In this document: piece after piece, positions 5,273 to 13,809 of the stretch
How positions within the stretch are numbered: the first letter of the stretch is position 1
Layout: the number at the start of each line of letters is the position of its first letter
Virus record (IMG/VR): IMGVR_UViG_3300030380_000587
Location: 1-52,962 of that record
Direction: 5' to 3' (one strand)
Length of the DNA stretch: 52,962 nucleotides
DNA from: a virus
Translations under genes and position numbers: made by a program
The notes under the pieces: generated by a model
Seen by the model: the letters and a program-made list of their open reading frames with translations, nothing else
Told to the model about the DNA's origin: nothing
The model's database searches: none

Positions 5273-5464
5273 ATGCCTACAAAGTTTAAGCCATCAGTCA
5301 AAAAATATGACCGGAAAACTGGTGTAACAACTGTTGAGCATTACTATATTAAAAATACAAGTAAAGAAGATTTACTAAAAGAATTAGAATCTCGTCATTT
5401 AAAACCTAAACTAAGGCAAAAGATACATAATGAACTTAGACGTAGAGGACAATATGACAAATGA
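5273..5464 (+). CDS. Small unknown protein (63 aa)
   Basis: 63 residues, beginning MPTKFKPSVKKYDRKTGVTT. A beta-hairpin-like start is followed by a helical region (SKEDLLKELESRHLKPKLRQKIHNELRRRG). The second half resembles small basic helical domains next to terminase genes in marine phages; no named family. It begins directly after the previous stop and ends 10 bases inside the next gene. Confidence 0.6.
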   Translation: MPTKFKPSVKKYDRKTGVTTVEHYYIKNTSKEDLLKELESRHLKPKLRQKIHNELRRRGQYDK

Positions 5465-5720
5465 ATATATTAAACGAACTTCATCTACAATACCATTTGG
5501 ATATGAGTTAGTAGACGAATCAAGTACATACTTGAAACCTGTTGAAGAAGAACTAGATGCTTTACAGATTGCTGAGAATATGGTAGTCAATGAAGAAGTA
5601 TCACTACAAGCAGCTTGTGATTGGTTAGAATATAAAACAGGTAGACGAATTTCAAGTCCGGGGCTGAAGAAACACATAGATAAAAAATATGGATTACGAA
5701 GCGAAAGACTGGGAAGTTAA
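5454..5720 (+). CDS. Small HTH-like protein upstream of terminase
   Basis: 88 residues from the ATG at 5454, chosen because GAGG lies 5 bases upstream; an in-frame ATG at 5430 has no SD. The segment ENMVVNEEVSLQAACDWLEYKTGRRISSPGLKKHIDKKYG looks like a helix-turn-helix of the type used by small terminase or DNA-recognition proteins. It overlaps the terminase large subunit gene by 32 bases. It could be a second DNA-recognition factor in packaging, or an alternative candidate for the small subunit to 3079..3507. Confidence 0.6.
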   Translation: MTNEYIKRTSSTIPFGYELVDESSTYLKPVEEELDALQIAENMVVNEEVSLQAACDWLEYKTGRRISSPGLKKHIDKKYGLRSERLGS

Positions 5721-7338
5721 TCCTCATCTTTATGTACAAGATAGCGAAGGCAATTTTGTAAAAAATAAAGATGGTACACCACGAAAAAAAGGTGGAAGAC
5801 CTAGAAAAGATGCGGAATCCGTAGCTCGTAATACGATTACTCGCAAACAAAAAAACATTCAGAAGCTTGAAGAAAAGCTACAAAACGCTAAGAAATCTTT
5901 TAAAAAACAAAAAGAAACACTTCAAAAACTAGACAATACAAAAGAAGGAGTGGTCAGTCCTGAAGATTTGGACACACTTCCTAAAGCTGTTAAAGAACAG
6001 TTAGACCAACACAATGTATTGTTTCATCCAAACGAAGGACCGCAAACAGACTTTCTTGCTGCTGGTGAGAAAGATGTACTTTATGGTGGAGCAGCAGGTG
6101 GTGGTAAGTCTTATGCGATGTTAGTAGACCCACTACGTTATGCACATCGTAAAGCACATAGAGCTTTAATACTTAGAAGGTCTATGCCAGAGTTACGTGA
6201 GATGATTGATAAGTCTCGTGAACTATATCCACAAGCATTTCCGGGTGCTAAGTTTCGTGAAGTAGAAAAACTTTGGAACTTCCCAAGCGGTGCAAAGGTT
6301 GAGTTTGGATTCTTAGAACGAGATGCAGATGTATATAGATACCAAGGACAAGCATACAGTTGGATAGGGTTTGATGAGATAACTCACTTACCTACAGAGT
6401 TTGCATGGAACTATTTAGCATCACGTCTTAGAACAACAGACCCTGAAATAAAAACATACCTACGTTGTACAGCTAACCCCGGTGGTGTTGGTTCACAATG
6501 GGTAAAGAAAAGATACATTGAACCTGTCGAACATAATACAAGCTTTGAGGGTAAAGATGGATTAAGTAGGAAGTTCATACCAGCTAAGTTAGCAGATAAC
6601 CCATACCTTTCTGAAGATGGTGTGTATGAACAAATGCTGAAATCATTACCACCAATTCAACGAAGGCAACTCCTTGAAGGTAACTGGGATGTAGCTGAAG
6701 GAGCTGCTTTTGTAGAATTTGACCCAACTGTACATGTAATTACACCATTTGAGCTACCAATAAACTGGGAAAGAGTTAAATCAGTTGACTATGGGTATGC
6801 TGCAGAAAGCTGTTGTTTATGGGGAATTTTAGACATAAATGACGGAACTTTAATAATTTATCGAGAATTATACAAAAAAGGCTTGACAGGTGAGGAATTA
6901 GGTAGTATAATAACAGATATGGAAATGGAAGACCCATTTTCGGTGAATGGTGTATTGGATACTGCAGCATGGGCAAAAACAGGTACAACTGGTCCAACTG
7001 TAGGTGAATCCTTGGTAAGAGCTGGTCATAAATTAAGACGAGCTGATAAGAATAGAATACAAGGTAAAATTCAAATACATGAATATTTAAAAGTTAAAGA
7101 GAACGGTAGACCAAGGTTACAGATATTTAATACGTGTCCTAATCTAATAAGAGAATTACAATCTATCCCTCTTTCAAAAACGAATCCTGAAGATGTTGAT
7201 ACACATGCTTCGGACCACGCATACGATGCGTTACGTTATATGATAATGAGTAGACCTAGAATGGAAAGCCCATTAGAAAGAATCAGAGGATTGAAACGAG
7301 AGATGTACAGACCTTCTGACTCTAAATTTGGATATTAA
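5689..7338 (+). CDS. terL: Terminase large subunit
   Basis: 549 residues; the ATPase motor and nuclease that packages DNA through the portal. Walker A is GGAAGGGKS (residues about 133-141), Walker B is WIGFDEI, and the arginine-rich and coupling motifs (CTANPGG) follow. The C-terminal RNase H-like nuclease shows VDYGYA and the acidic HASDHAYDAL. An unusual 110-residue N-terminal extension carries an AT-hook-like KKGGRPRK and a Lys/Glu-rich coiled coil. A perfect sigma-70 promoter lies inside the gene at 6883-6911. It overlaps the upstream gene and is followed 3 bases later by the portal gene. Confidence 0.95.
   Translation: MDYEAKDWEVNPHLYVQDSEGNFVKNKDGTPRKKGGRPRKDAESVARNTITRKQKNIQKLEEKLQNAKKSFKKQKETLQKLDNTKEGVVSPEDLDTLPKAVKEQLDQHNVLFHPNEGPQTDFLAAGEKDVLYGGAAGGGKSYAMLVDPLRYAHRKAHRALILRRSMPELREMIDKSRELYPQAFPGAKFREVEKLWNFPSGAKVEFGFLERDADVYRYQGQAYSWIGFDEITHLPTEFAWNYLASRLRTTDPEIKTYLRCTANPGGVGSQWVKKRYIEPVEHNTSFEGKDGLSRKFIPAKLADNPYLSEDGVYEQMLKSLPPIQRRQLLEGNWDVAEGAAFVEFDPTVHVITPFELPINWERVKSVDYGYAAESCCLWGILDINDGTLIIYRELYKKGLTGEELGSIITDMEMEDPFSVNGVLDTAAWAKTGTTGPTVGESLVRAGHKLRRADKNRIQGKIQIHEYLKVKENGRPRLQIFNTCPNLIRELQSIPLSKTNPEDVDTHASDHAYDALRYMIMSRPRMESPLERIRGLKREMYRPSDSKFGY
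6883..6911 (+). promoter_or_regulatory. Internal sigma-70 promoter in terL
   Basis: TTGACA (6883-6888), 17 bases, TATAAT (6906-6911), both perfect, inside the terminase coding sequence. It would give extra transcripts for portal, scaffold and capsid, which are needed in larger amounts than terminase. Chance occurrence in an AT-rich coding region is possible but unlikely for a perfect match with optimal spacing. Confidence 0.65.
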
Positions 7339-7341
7339 GGT

Positions 7342-9546
7342 ATGGCAGAACAAGATAATACATTTCTAAGTGCTAATTCTGTTTATGAAGAAGTAGAAGG
7401 CGAATCTGGAGTTAAACTAACTTTAGAAGAAGACCAGCAACGAAACTTAATTGGAATAATTAAAGGTCGTTATGCTCAAGCTGAAGAAGCTAGACAAACA
7501 GATGAGACACGATGGTTAAAAGCTTACGAAAATTATCGAGGCTTGTATAATCGTTCTGTTAAGTTTAGAGAATCTGAAAAGTCTCGAATCTTTGTAAAGA
7601 TAACTAAAACAAAAGTACTTGCTGCTTTTGGTCAATTAGTAGATGTTATCTTTGGAACTGGTAAGTTTCCAATCGGAGTACAGGAAACTAAAATACCAGA
7701 AGGTGAAACGGATTATGCTCATCTAGATATAAACAATCCTACACCTAGCTTAGAAACTTCTGAACCTGAAATGGATGTCAACGGTAACTCTGTTGATTAT
7801 GTAAGTCCATATGATGTTGGTTATGAAGGAGATGGGAAAGCTTTAAAACCCGGAGCTACGTTTTATAACGGTGTATTTCAAGATAGTTTAGAAGACCAAG
7901 CTGAAGATGCTGGTATATTATCAGATGGTGCAAGTCCAGACCCTCAAGCAATAGAATTATCTCCTGCACAAAGAGCTGCAAGGAGAATGGAAAAATTAAT
8001 ACATGACCAAATTGAAGAATCAAACGGGTCATCAGAAATAAGAAATGCTCTTTTAGAATCTTCTTTACTCGGTACAGGGATTGTAAAAGGACCATTTAAT
8101 TTTAATAAAAAACTTCATAAATGGGATGTTGGTGAAAACGGAAATAGAAATTATAATCCATTAGAAGTTAGAGTACCAAGAATTGAATTTGTAAGTTGCT
8201 GGGATTTTTATCCTGACCCAAATGCAACTAATATGGAAGAATGTGAATACGTTATCCATAGACACAAAATGAACAGAAGTCAATTAAGGCAACTAAGACA
8301 CATGCCTTACTTTGATGAAGATGCTATACGTAATGCAATTCAAATGGGTGCTAATTACGTAGAAAAAGATTTTGAATCACAATTAAAAGATGATGTTAGA
8401 GCTGATGAAGAATATAGTTCTAATTTTGAAGTTCTTGAATATTGGGGTATCATGGATGCTGAATATGCAAGAGAAGTTGGAATTGAATTAGATGAGACTG
8501 TAGATGATTTAGATGAAGTACAAGTAAATGTATGGACATGCGGACATTATTTACTTAGAGCTGTAATCAATCCATTTACACCATACCGAATCCCTTATCA
8601 TTCATTCCCATACGAAAGAAACCCATATAACTTTTTTGGTATTGGTATAGCAGAAAATATGGATGATAGTCAACAAATTATGAATGGTCATGCAAGAATG
8701 GCTATTGATAATCTGGCAATGGCTGGTTCATTGGTATTTGATGTAGATGAGTCTGCTTTAGTTGGTGGACAATCTATGGAAATATATCCCGGAAAAATAT
8801 TCCGTAGACAAGCAGGAATGCCGGGACAAGCCATACATGGTTTAAAGTTTCCAAATACAGCTCAAGAAAATTTAATGATGTTTGATAAGTTTAGACAACT
8901 TGCAGACGAACAAACAGGAATACCATCATACTCACACGGACAAACAGGTGTTCAAAGTATGACAAGAACTGCTTCTGGTATGTCAATGTTACTTGGAGCA
9001 GCTAGTTTAAACATTAAAACTGTTGTCAAAAATCTTGATGACTTTTTATTGAAACCATTAGGAGAAGCTTATTTCCAATGGAACATGCAATTCTTAGAAG
9101 ATGATTTGGATGTTAAAGGTGATTTAGAAGTTAGAGCTACTGGTACAAATAGCTTGATGCAGAAAGAAGTACGAAGTCAAAGACTTACTACTTTCTTACA
9201 AACTGCACAAAGTCCTGCTATTGCACCATTTGTTAAAATTTCTAAATTGGTTAGTGAACTTGCTTATAGCTTAGACTTAGACCCTGATGAAATACTCAAT
9301 GACCCTGAAGAAGCAGCTATCATGGCACAAATAATAGGAATGCAAAATGCTGGACAAACAAACAGCCAAGAAGCTCAACCCCTTAGTGAACAGTCCCCAA
9401 TGGGAGGAGTTCAAGGAGTACCTGAAGAACCTCAAGACCTTGGAGTTACAGGGACTGGCGGTGGCAACATCGGAACTGGAAATGTTCCGGTTGCAGGGGA
9501 AAGTGAGTTCTCTGGTGCGGTTGGAGCAACTGGACTTACAAGTTAA
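7342..9546 (+). CDS. Portal protein
   Basis: 734 residues. Position directly after the terminase, size and features such as the core segment with FFGIGIAENMDDSQQIMNG and RTASGMSMLLGAAS fit the dodecameric portal of podoviruses (head-tail connector through which DNA passes). An acidic, probably disordered insertion sits around residues 110-190. The C-terminal 65 residues are Gly/Pro/Gln-rich and low in structure; that stretch is overlapped in another frame by the gene at 9347..9580, which may explain its composition. Confidence 0.88.
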   Translation: MAEQDNTFLSANSVYEEVEGESGVKLTLEEDQQRNLIGIIKGRYAQAEEARQTDETRWLKAYENYRGLYNRSVKFRESEKSRIFVKITKTKVLAAFGQLVDVIFGTGKFPIGVQETKIPEGETDYAHLDINNPTPSLETSEPEMDVNGNSVDYVSPYDVGYEGDGKALKPGATFYNGVFQDSLEDQAEDAGILSDGASPDPQAIELSPAQRAARRMEKLIHDQIEESNGSSEIRNALLESSLLGTGIVKGPFNFNKKLHKWDVGENGNRNYNPLEVRVPRIEFVSCWDFYPDPNATNMEECEYVIHRHKMNRSQLRQLRHMPYFDEDAIRNAIQMGANYVEKDFESQLKDDVRADEEYSSNFEVLEYWGIMDAEYAREVGIELDETVDDLDEVQVNVWTCGHYLLRAVINPFTPYRIPYHSFPYERNPYNFFGIGIAENMDDSQQIMNGHARMAIDNLAMAGSLVFDVDESALVGGQSMEIYPGKIFRRQAGMPGQAIHGLKFPNTAQENLMMFDKFRQLADEQTGIPSYSHGQTGVQSMTRTASGMSMLLGAASLNIKTVVKNLDDFLLKPLGEAYFQWNMQFLEDDLDVKGDLEVRATGTNSLMQKEVRSQRLTTFLQTAQSPAIAPFVKISKLVSELAYSLDLDPDEILNDPEEAAIMAQIIGMQNAGQTNSQEAQPLSEQSPMGGVQGVPEEPQDLGVTGTGGGNIGTGNVPVAGESEFSGAVGATGLTS

Positions 9547-9580
9547 AGAAGCATTACTGAGGAAAGAAGAGGAAATATAA
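9347..9580 (+). CDS. Small helical protein overlapping the portal 3' end (77 aa)
   Basis: 77 residues, starting MLDKQTAKKL. The sequence (LNPLVNSPQWEEFKEYLKNL...QGKVSSLVRLEQL) is helical, charged and typical of a real protein; small proteins of this pattern follow the portal gene in many marine podoviruses as far as I recall. The first 200 bases overlap the portal gene in a shifted frame. AGGA lies 7 bases before the ATG. Its stop overlaps the next ATG (9580). Possible connector or scaffold accessory protein; function unknown. Confidence 0.7.
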   Translation: MLDKQTAKKLNPLVNSPQWEEFKEYLKNLKTLELQGLAVATSELEMFRLQGKVSSLVRLEQLDLQVKEALLRKEEEI

Positions 9581-10563
9581 TGGCAGATAAACAAAGAAGT
9601 ATTTTAGATGATGATACTAAAAAGTATCGTATAATGAAAGCCACAGGTGGTCCAGACGATAGTGGTAAAAATGAAAATGTTCTTGACTCAAGATTACAGT
9701 CTATGGTTGCTAATGAAGTTAAATTTTTACAAGAGTATGGTGACGAATATTTTAACTCTGGAGGTGGTATGTTCTCTAGATTAAAAATGAGTCTTGGAGA
9801 TAGTAACCAAGGTAAAAGATTATTTATTGAAATGCGTAAAGCAAATAATCAAATGGGTGGAGATTACACCAACGAACAATTATTAGACATGGCAAATAAA
9901 GGAATAAAAGATGCTGGTCTAGAATATATTATTTCAAACGATGTACTTCCAAAAGTCAAAAAATCTCATGGTGGTAAACCATTACCTAATGAAGGTTTAA
10001 AAAAATTACATTCAGAAGAGCCTGACCTTGTAGCTAGAATGCTAAAACAAGACGGTGGTATGATGACTTCAGATGATGAAATGGAAGAAGATTACATGCA
10101 ATTTATAATTGACAAAGCATTAACAGAAGAAGAAGAAATGATGCTAATGTCAAGACTAGAACAAGATATGGAGCTATCAATACTATTTGATAAAGTAGTA
10201 GATGTAGCTCAAGAATTTGCTGGGTCTGGTCCTGTTGAAGGTCCGGGTTCAGGAGTCTCTGATTCGATACCTGCTAGGTTATCGGATGGAGAATTTGTCT
10301 TTACTGCAAAAGCTGTAGAAGAAATCGGAAGTGACAATTTAATGTCAATGATGAAAGAAGCTGAAGCTAAAGCAGATGAAAGACAACAAGTTGCTACAGG
10401 CGGATTGCTTGATAGTGGAGAGGAAGAAATTGACGAAAATATTCAACGTCAAACTGTTGTACTTGAAAGGGGCTTTGTTCCTGAAGAGGATGATATGGTA
10501 GACGATGAAATTAAAAAACGTATGATGGACCCATCTACACAATCAAGATATGTTCGTAGCTAA
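9580..10563 (+). CDS. Structural or assembly protein of unknown role (327 aa)
   Basis: 327 residues, acidic, with many Met in the middle part. The segment GPGSGVSDSIPARLSDGEFVFTAKAV (around residues 220-245) is a motif found near the ends of various phage virion proteins and tape measures. The C-terminal VATGGLL resembles short GG-hydrophobic motifs in other virion proteins here. Between portal and scaffold, it is probably a head or ejection component, but I cannot name it. It is followed by a 132-base structured gap. Confidence 0.6.
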   Translation: MADKQRSILDDDTKKYRIMKATGGPDDSGKNENVLDSRLQSMVANEVKFLQEYGDEYFNSGGGMFSRLKMSLGDSNQGKRLFIEMRKANNQMGGDYTNEQLLDMANKGIKDAGLEYIISNDVLPKVKKSHGGKPLPNEGLKKLHSEEPDLVARMLKQDGGMMTSDDEMEEDYMQFIIDKALTEEEEMMLMSRLEQDMELSILFDKVVDVAQEFAGSGPVEGPGSGVSDSIPARLSDGEFVFTAKAVEEIGSDNLMSMMKEAEAKADERQQVATGGLLDSGEEEIDENIQRQTVVLERGFVPEEDDMVDDEIKKRMMDPSTQSRYVRS

Positions 10564-10570
10564 ATAGTGA

Positions 10571-10666
10571 TAGAGCTACCCTATTAGCGTAGGCACTCTA
10601 TTAAATATAAAACCGAAAGGCGACCTTTACAAGACAAGCCCTATAGTGCACATATAGCTACCTTGT
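10571..10666 (+). ncRNA. Three-hairpin RNA element before the scaffold gene
   Basis: In the gap 10564-10695 the transcript can form three consecutive stems: TAGAG-CTAC/GTAG-(GCA)-CTCTA (10571-10600), AAAGG-CGA-CCTTT (10616-10628) and ACAAG..CTATA/TATAG..CTTGT (10629-10666). The scaffold gene's SD AGGAG follows 16 bases later. It may be an mRNA processing or stability element within the late transcript, or a regulatory leader. No known riboswitch class is recognised. Confidence 0.5.
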
Positions 10667-10695
10667 TAATGAAGCCCTGATTAGGAGAAAAGAAA

Positions 10696-11583
10696 ATGAC
10701 TAATACAGTCCAAAAAGAGGAAAAGCCAAATCCTTATAACGCAAGAAAAGATTGGCACGATAAAGATGATAAACCTTTTGTATCATCTCAAAGTATGTTT
10801 TTTGAAGAACCTTCTGAGAAAAATAAACTTTTTGACAGTAACGATATTAATGATATTGAAGCTGAAGGAAGTGTAAATAGAGAAGAACTGGAAACTAAAA
10901 AGGATACTCCTTATAAAAGACCAGACTACAAAAAACGTTACGATGATTTAAAAAAACATTATGATTCTAAACTTAATGAGTTTAAATCCAGAGAACAAGA
11001 GCTAATAGAAGAAGCTACTAAAAATAGAACTGAATATGTTGCTCCTAAATCTGAAGAAGAACTAGAAGAGTTTAAAAATAATTATCCTGATGTTTATGAA
11101 GTTGTAGAAACTGTTGCACATATGCAATCGGAGTCTAAAGCAAAAGTTCTAGAAGAACGCCTTAGTAAACTCCAAGAACGTGAACAAGAGTTAATACAAC
11201 AAGATGCAGAAAAAAGGTTAGTGGAAAAACATCCTGATTTTGAGGATATTAGAAACAGCGATGATTTCCATGATTGGGCAAAGGAACAACCTAAGTCTAT
11301 TCAAGATTGGATATACTCAAATGTTGACGATGCCGATTTAGCTTCTCGTGCTTTAGATTTATTTAAGCGTGATGTAGGGATAGAAATTCCTAAAACGACT
11401 AAGTCATCTTCTAAACCGACCAAGTCTGCTGCAGATATGGTATCAACTAAAACAACAACAGTTGACCCCAAGCAGGAGAAAATTTGGTCAGAAAGGGAGA
11501 TTGCTGCATTGAGTATGGCAGAATTTGATAAATACGAAAAGGAAATATCAGATGCTATGCAAGAAGGCAGAATCACAAAATAA
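10696..11583 (+). CDS. Capsid scaffolding protein
   Basis: 295 residues, highly charged and predicted coiled coil over about residues 70-180 (KKRYDDLKKHYDSKLNEF..., LEERLSKLQEREQEL). This acidic, helical composition, and the location directly before the major capsid gene, fit a scaffolding protein that guides procapsid assembly. The C-terminal third is Lys/Ser/Thr-rich, then a helix that could bind the capsid. SD AGGAG lies 9 bases before the ATG. Confidence 0.8.
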   Translation: MTNTVQKEEKPNPYNARKDWHDKDDKPFVSSQSMFFEEPSEKNKLFDSNDINDIEAEGSVNREELETKKDTPYKRPDYKKRYDDLKKHYDSKLNEFKSREQELIEEATKNRTEYVAPKSEEELEEFKNNYPDVYEVVETVAHMQSESKAKVLEERLSKLQEREQELIQQDAEKRLVEKHPDFEDIRNSDDFHDWAKEQPKSIQDWIYSNVDDADLASRALDLFKRDVGIEIPKTTKSSSKPTKSAADMVSTKTTTVDPKQEKIWSEREIAALSMAEFDKYEKEISDAMQEGRITK

Positions 11584-11610
11584 ACTATATTAACTTAAAG
11601 GAGAAGTATC

Positions 11611-12585
11611 ATGGCTCAATTTTTTGAACCCTCAACCGATACAAATGCTAACTTTGCAAACTCCGTAAGTGGACAAACTAATAGTTTCTTTTTACCTTCG
11701 GTTTACTCTAAAAAGGTTTTAAACTTCTTTAGAAAAGCCTCGGTTGTAGAAGCTATCACCAACACAGATTATGCTGGTGAAATTGCCTCTTTCGGAGACT
11801 CTGTAAAGATTATTAAAGAACCTGTAATTTCTGTGTCAGACTACACAAGAAATACAGACACAACTGAAACTAGACTAACAGACCAAGAAATTACTTTGGT
11901 TGTTGATAGTGCTAAAGCTTTCAAATTCATCGTAGATGATATTGAAACAAATATGTCACATGTCAACTTTAAAGAAGTAGCTTCTAGCTCTGCTGCGTAT
12001 GCTCTTAAAGATTCATACGATGCTGCTGTATTAGCAACTATGTTTAGTGGATGTTCATCTAGCTCACCTGACCATATTATTGGTTCAGATAGTGCAACTG
12101 CTGATGCTACTATGTCTCACGCAACTAATTCTGTAGACCTATTAGGCTCTGACGGAACTGGTGTTGATGCTATTGACCTTATGGCTAGAATGGCTAGATT
12201 ACTAGACGACCAAAATGTACCTGAAGAAGGTAGATGGTTTGTTGCTCCTCCTTCATTCTATGAAGAATTAGCACAGTCTGGTTCTAAACTATTGTCTGTT
12301 GACTTCAACGCAGGTCAAGGTTCAATTAGAAATGGATTAGTGTCAAGTGGTAAGTTAAGAGGATTTGATATGTACAAATCTAATAACATTGCTGCTACAT
12401 CTAATGCTACTGGTAAAGTAATGGCTGGACATATGAGTTCAACTGCTACTGCTAACACTATCCTTTCAACAGAAGTGTTGAGAGACCCAACATCGTTTGG
12501 TGATATTGTTAGAGGTCTTCATGTCTATGGTGCGAAAGTACTTAGAGAAGAAGCTCTTGTTAGTGCATTCTATGTAATTGACTAA
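11611..12585 (+). CDS. Major capsid protein
   Basis: 324 residues; N-terminal arm (residues 1-45) followed by an HK97-type body. Segments such as FGDSVKI, VDDIETNMSHV..., RWFVAPPSFYEELAQS and GFDMYKSNNI are typical of podovirus/P22-like coat proteins. Position after the scaffold, strong SD AAGGAGAAG and a strong hairpin after the gene (12595-12616) fit a highly expressed structural gene. Moderately Ala/Ser/Thr-rich, no Ig-like insertion seen. Confidence 0.88.
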   Translation: MAQFFEPSTDTNANFANSVSGQTNSFFLPSVYSKKVLNFFRKASVVEAITNTDYAGEIASFGDSVKIIKEPVISVSDYTRNTDTTETRLTDQEITLVVDSAKAFKFIVDDIETNMSHVNFKEVASSSAAYALKDSYDAAVLATMFSGCSSSSPDHIIGSDSATADATMSHATNSVDLLGSDGTGVDAIDLMARMARLLDDQNVPEEGRWFVAPPSFYEELAQSGSKLLSVDFNAGQGSIRNGLVSSGKLRGFDMYKSNNIAATSNATGKVMAGHMSSTATANTILSTEVLRDPTSFGDIVRGLHVYGAKVLREEALVSAFYVID

Positions 12586-12594
12586 TATCAATTC

Positions 12595-12621
12595 GGGGGA
12601 GTCTTCGGACTCCTCCACTTT
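12595..12621 (+). terminator. Stem-loop with T tract after the capsid gene
   Basis: GGGGGAGTC-TTCG-GACTCCTCC (stem 12595-12603 with 12608-12616, one G-T pair, extra-stable UUCG loop) followed by ACTTTTT. Partial terminator or 3' stabiliser that raises capsid mRNA relative to downstream genes; the next gene starts at 12648 with its own SD, so read-through is expected. Confidence 0.8.
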
Positions 12622-12647
12622 TTAAATTTAATATAAGGAGAATAATT

Positions 12648-12839
12648 ATGCCAATGGGAAAAGGAACATACGGAAGCTCAGTAGGACGACCTTCTAAAAA
12701 AGAAAAAAGAGAAGGAATGATGAAAGGTATGATGCCGGGTATGAAAAAGAAAAAAGACATGATGTATGGTGGTGGAAGAGTTCAATATACAGATGGTGGT
12801 CCAGTAATGGATAATACACCTATGGCTGAACCAAATTAA
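12648..12839 (+). CDS. Small Met/Lys-rich virion-associated protein (63 aa)
   Basis: 63 residues with a central run rich in Met, Lys and Gly (KREGMMKGMMPGMKKKKDMM) and the motif YGGGRVQYTDGG. Small proteins of this composition follow the capsid gene in pelagic podoviruses. Role unknown; the YxGGxV motif recurs in larger virion proteins of this phage (23368..26199 and 29788..33594), so a docking tag is possible. SD AAGGAG precedes the ATG. Confidence 0.65.
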   Translation: MPMGKGTYGSSVGRPSKKEKREGMMKGMMPGMKKKKDMMYGGGRVQYTDGGPVMDNTPMAEPN

Positions 12840-12841
12840 TC

Positions 12842-13042
12842 ATGGCTAAAGGTGTAAAACATTATAAAAGAGATGGTACTGAGCATAAAGGCAGTATGCA
12901 TAAAATGCCTAATGGTCAGCTACATACAAATAAATCTCATACTAAAACAAGTGTAAGACTTTTTCATTTTAATGAGCTAAGTAAAACCGCAAAGAAAAAA
13001 GCTAAAGGTAACGCTAAAGGTAAAGCTAAAGGCAAAAAATAA
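12842..13042 (+). CDS. Small basic protein (66 aa)
   Basis: 66 residues. An N-terminal half that looks like a small beta domain (HYKRDGTEHKGSMHKMPNGQLHTNKSHT) is followed by a C-terminal tail of repeated K-G/A-K (KKKAKGNAKGKAKGKK). The first part resembles short phage proteins found next to capsid genes. Its stop overlaps the next start (13042). Nucleic-acid contact or virion packaging are possible, but nothing proves it. Confidence 0.65.
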   Translation: MAKGVKHYKRDGTEHKGSMHKMPNGQLHTNKSHTKTSVRLFHFNELSKTAKKKAKGNAKGKAKGKK

Positions 13043-13809
13043 TGGCAACAACATATTTAGACATAACTAACGAAATATTAAGAGAATTAAATGAGATTCC
13101 TCTTACATCAGCAAACTTTGCAAGTGCTGTAGGTTTACAACAATTTGTGAAAGATGCAGTTAATAAGTCTATATTTGATATTGCAAACGCTGAACCTCAG
13201 TTACCTTTCTTTGCAGTAGGTGAAAGTGGCTCAACAGACCCGTTCTATGGTAACGTAACTGTTGCTACAACTGCAGGAACAAGATGGTACGAGTTAAAAG
13301 AAAGCAGTTCTAATATTGCAAATGACTACGCTTCTATTGATTGGGATGATTTTTATGTTACCACAATCAATGTAAGTGGAGAAAGTTCACCTTTTGTTTC
13401 TAAAGGTTTAAAATTTTTAACATTAACAGATTGGAAACGTTATTATAGAGACGGTGATAATGCAGATGATGCAGATACACAAAATTATGGAGAACCACAA
13501 TTTGTTATTAAATCTCCAGATTCTAGAAAATTTGGATTAAGTCCAATACCAGACAAAGTTTACAACATACATTTTTATGCATTTGACAAACCTACAAAGT
13601 TAAGTGCACACGGAGATACAGTTGTATTTCCAGAACAATATGTAAATGTTATAACTGCTAGAGTACGATACTATGTATGGCAGTTTAAAGAAAGTGCTCA
13701 ACAAGCAGCTTTTGCTTTAGAAGATTATAAAAAAGAATTAAGACAGATGAAATCTAACTTGATGAATCCTCAACCAAAATATATGACAGACGATAGGAGA
13801 TACTTCTAG
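13042..13809 (+). CDS. Tail tubular protein A (gp11-like head-tail adaptor)
   Basis: 255 residues beginning MATTYLDITNEILRELNE, the typical start of podovirus tail tubular A/adaptor proteins (long N-terminal helix, then QFVKDAVNKSIFDI). The ending with YYVWQFKESAQQAAFALEDYKKELRQMKSN also matches that family. It forms the ring below the portal to which nozzle and fibres attach. It overlaps the next gene through TAGTG (GTG start at 13809). Confidence 0.82.
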   Translation: MATTYLDITNEILRELNEIPLTSANFASAVGLQQFVKDAVNKSIFDIANAEPQLPFFAVGESGSTDPFYGNVTVATTAGTRWYELKESSSNIANDYASIDWDDFYVTTINVSGESSPFVSKGLKFLTLTDWKRYYRDGDNADDADTQNYGEPQFVIKSPDSRKFGLSPIPDKVYNIHFYAFDKPTKLSAHGDTVVFPEQYVNVITARVRYYVWQFKESAQQAAFALEDYKKELRQMKSNLMNPQPKYMTDDRRYF

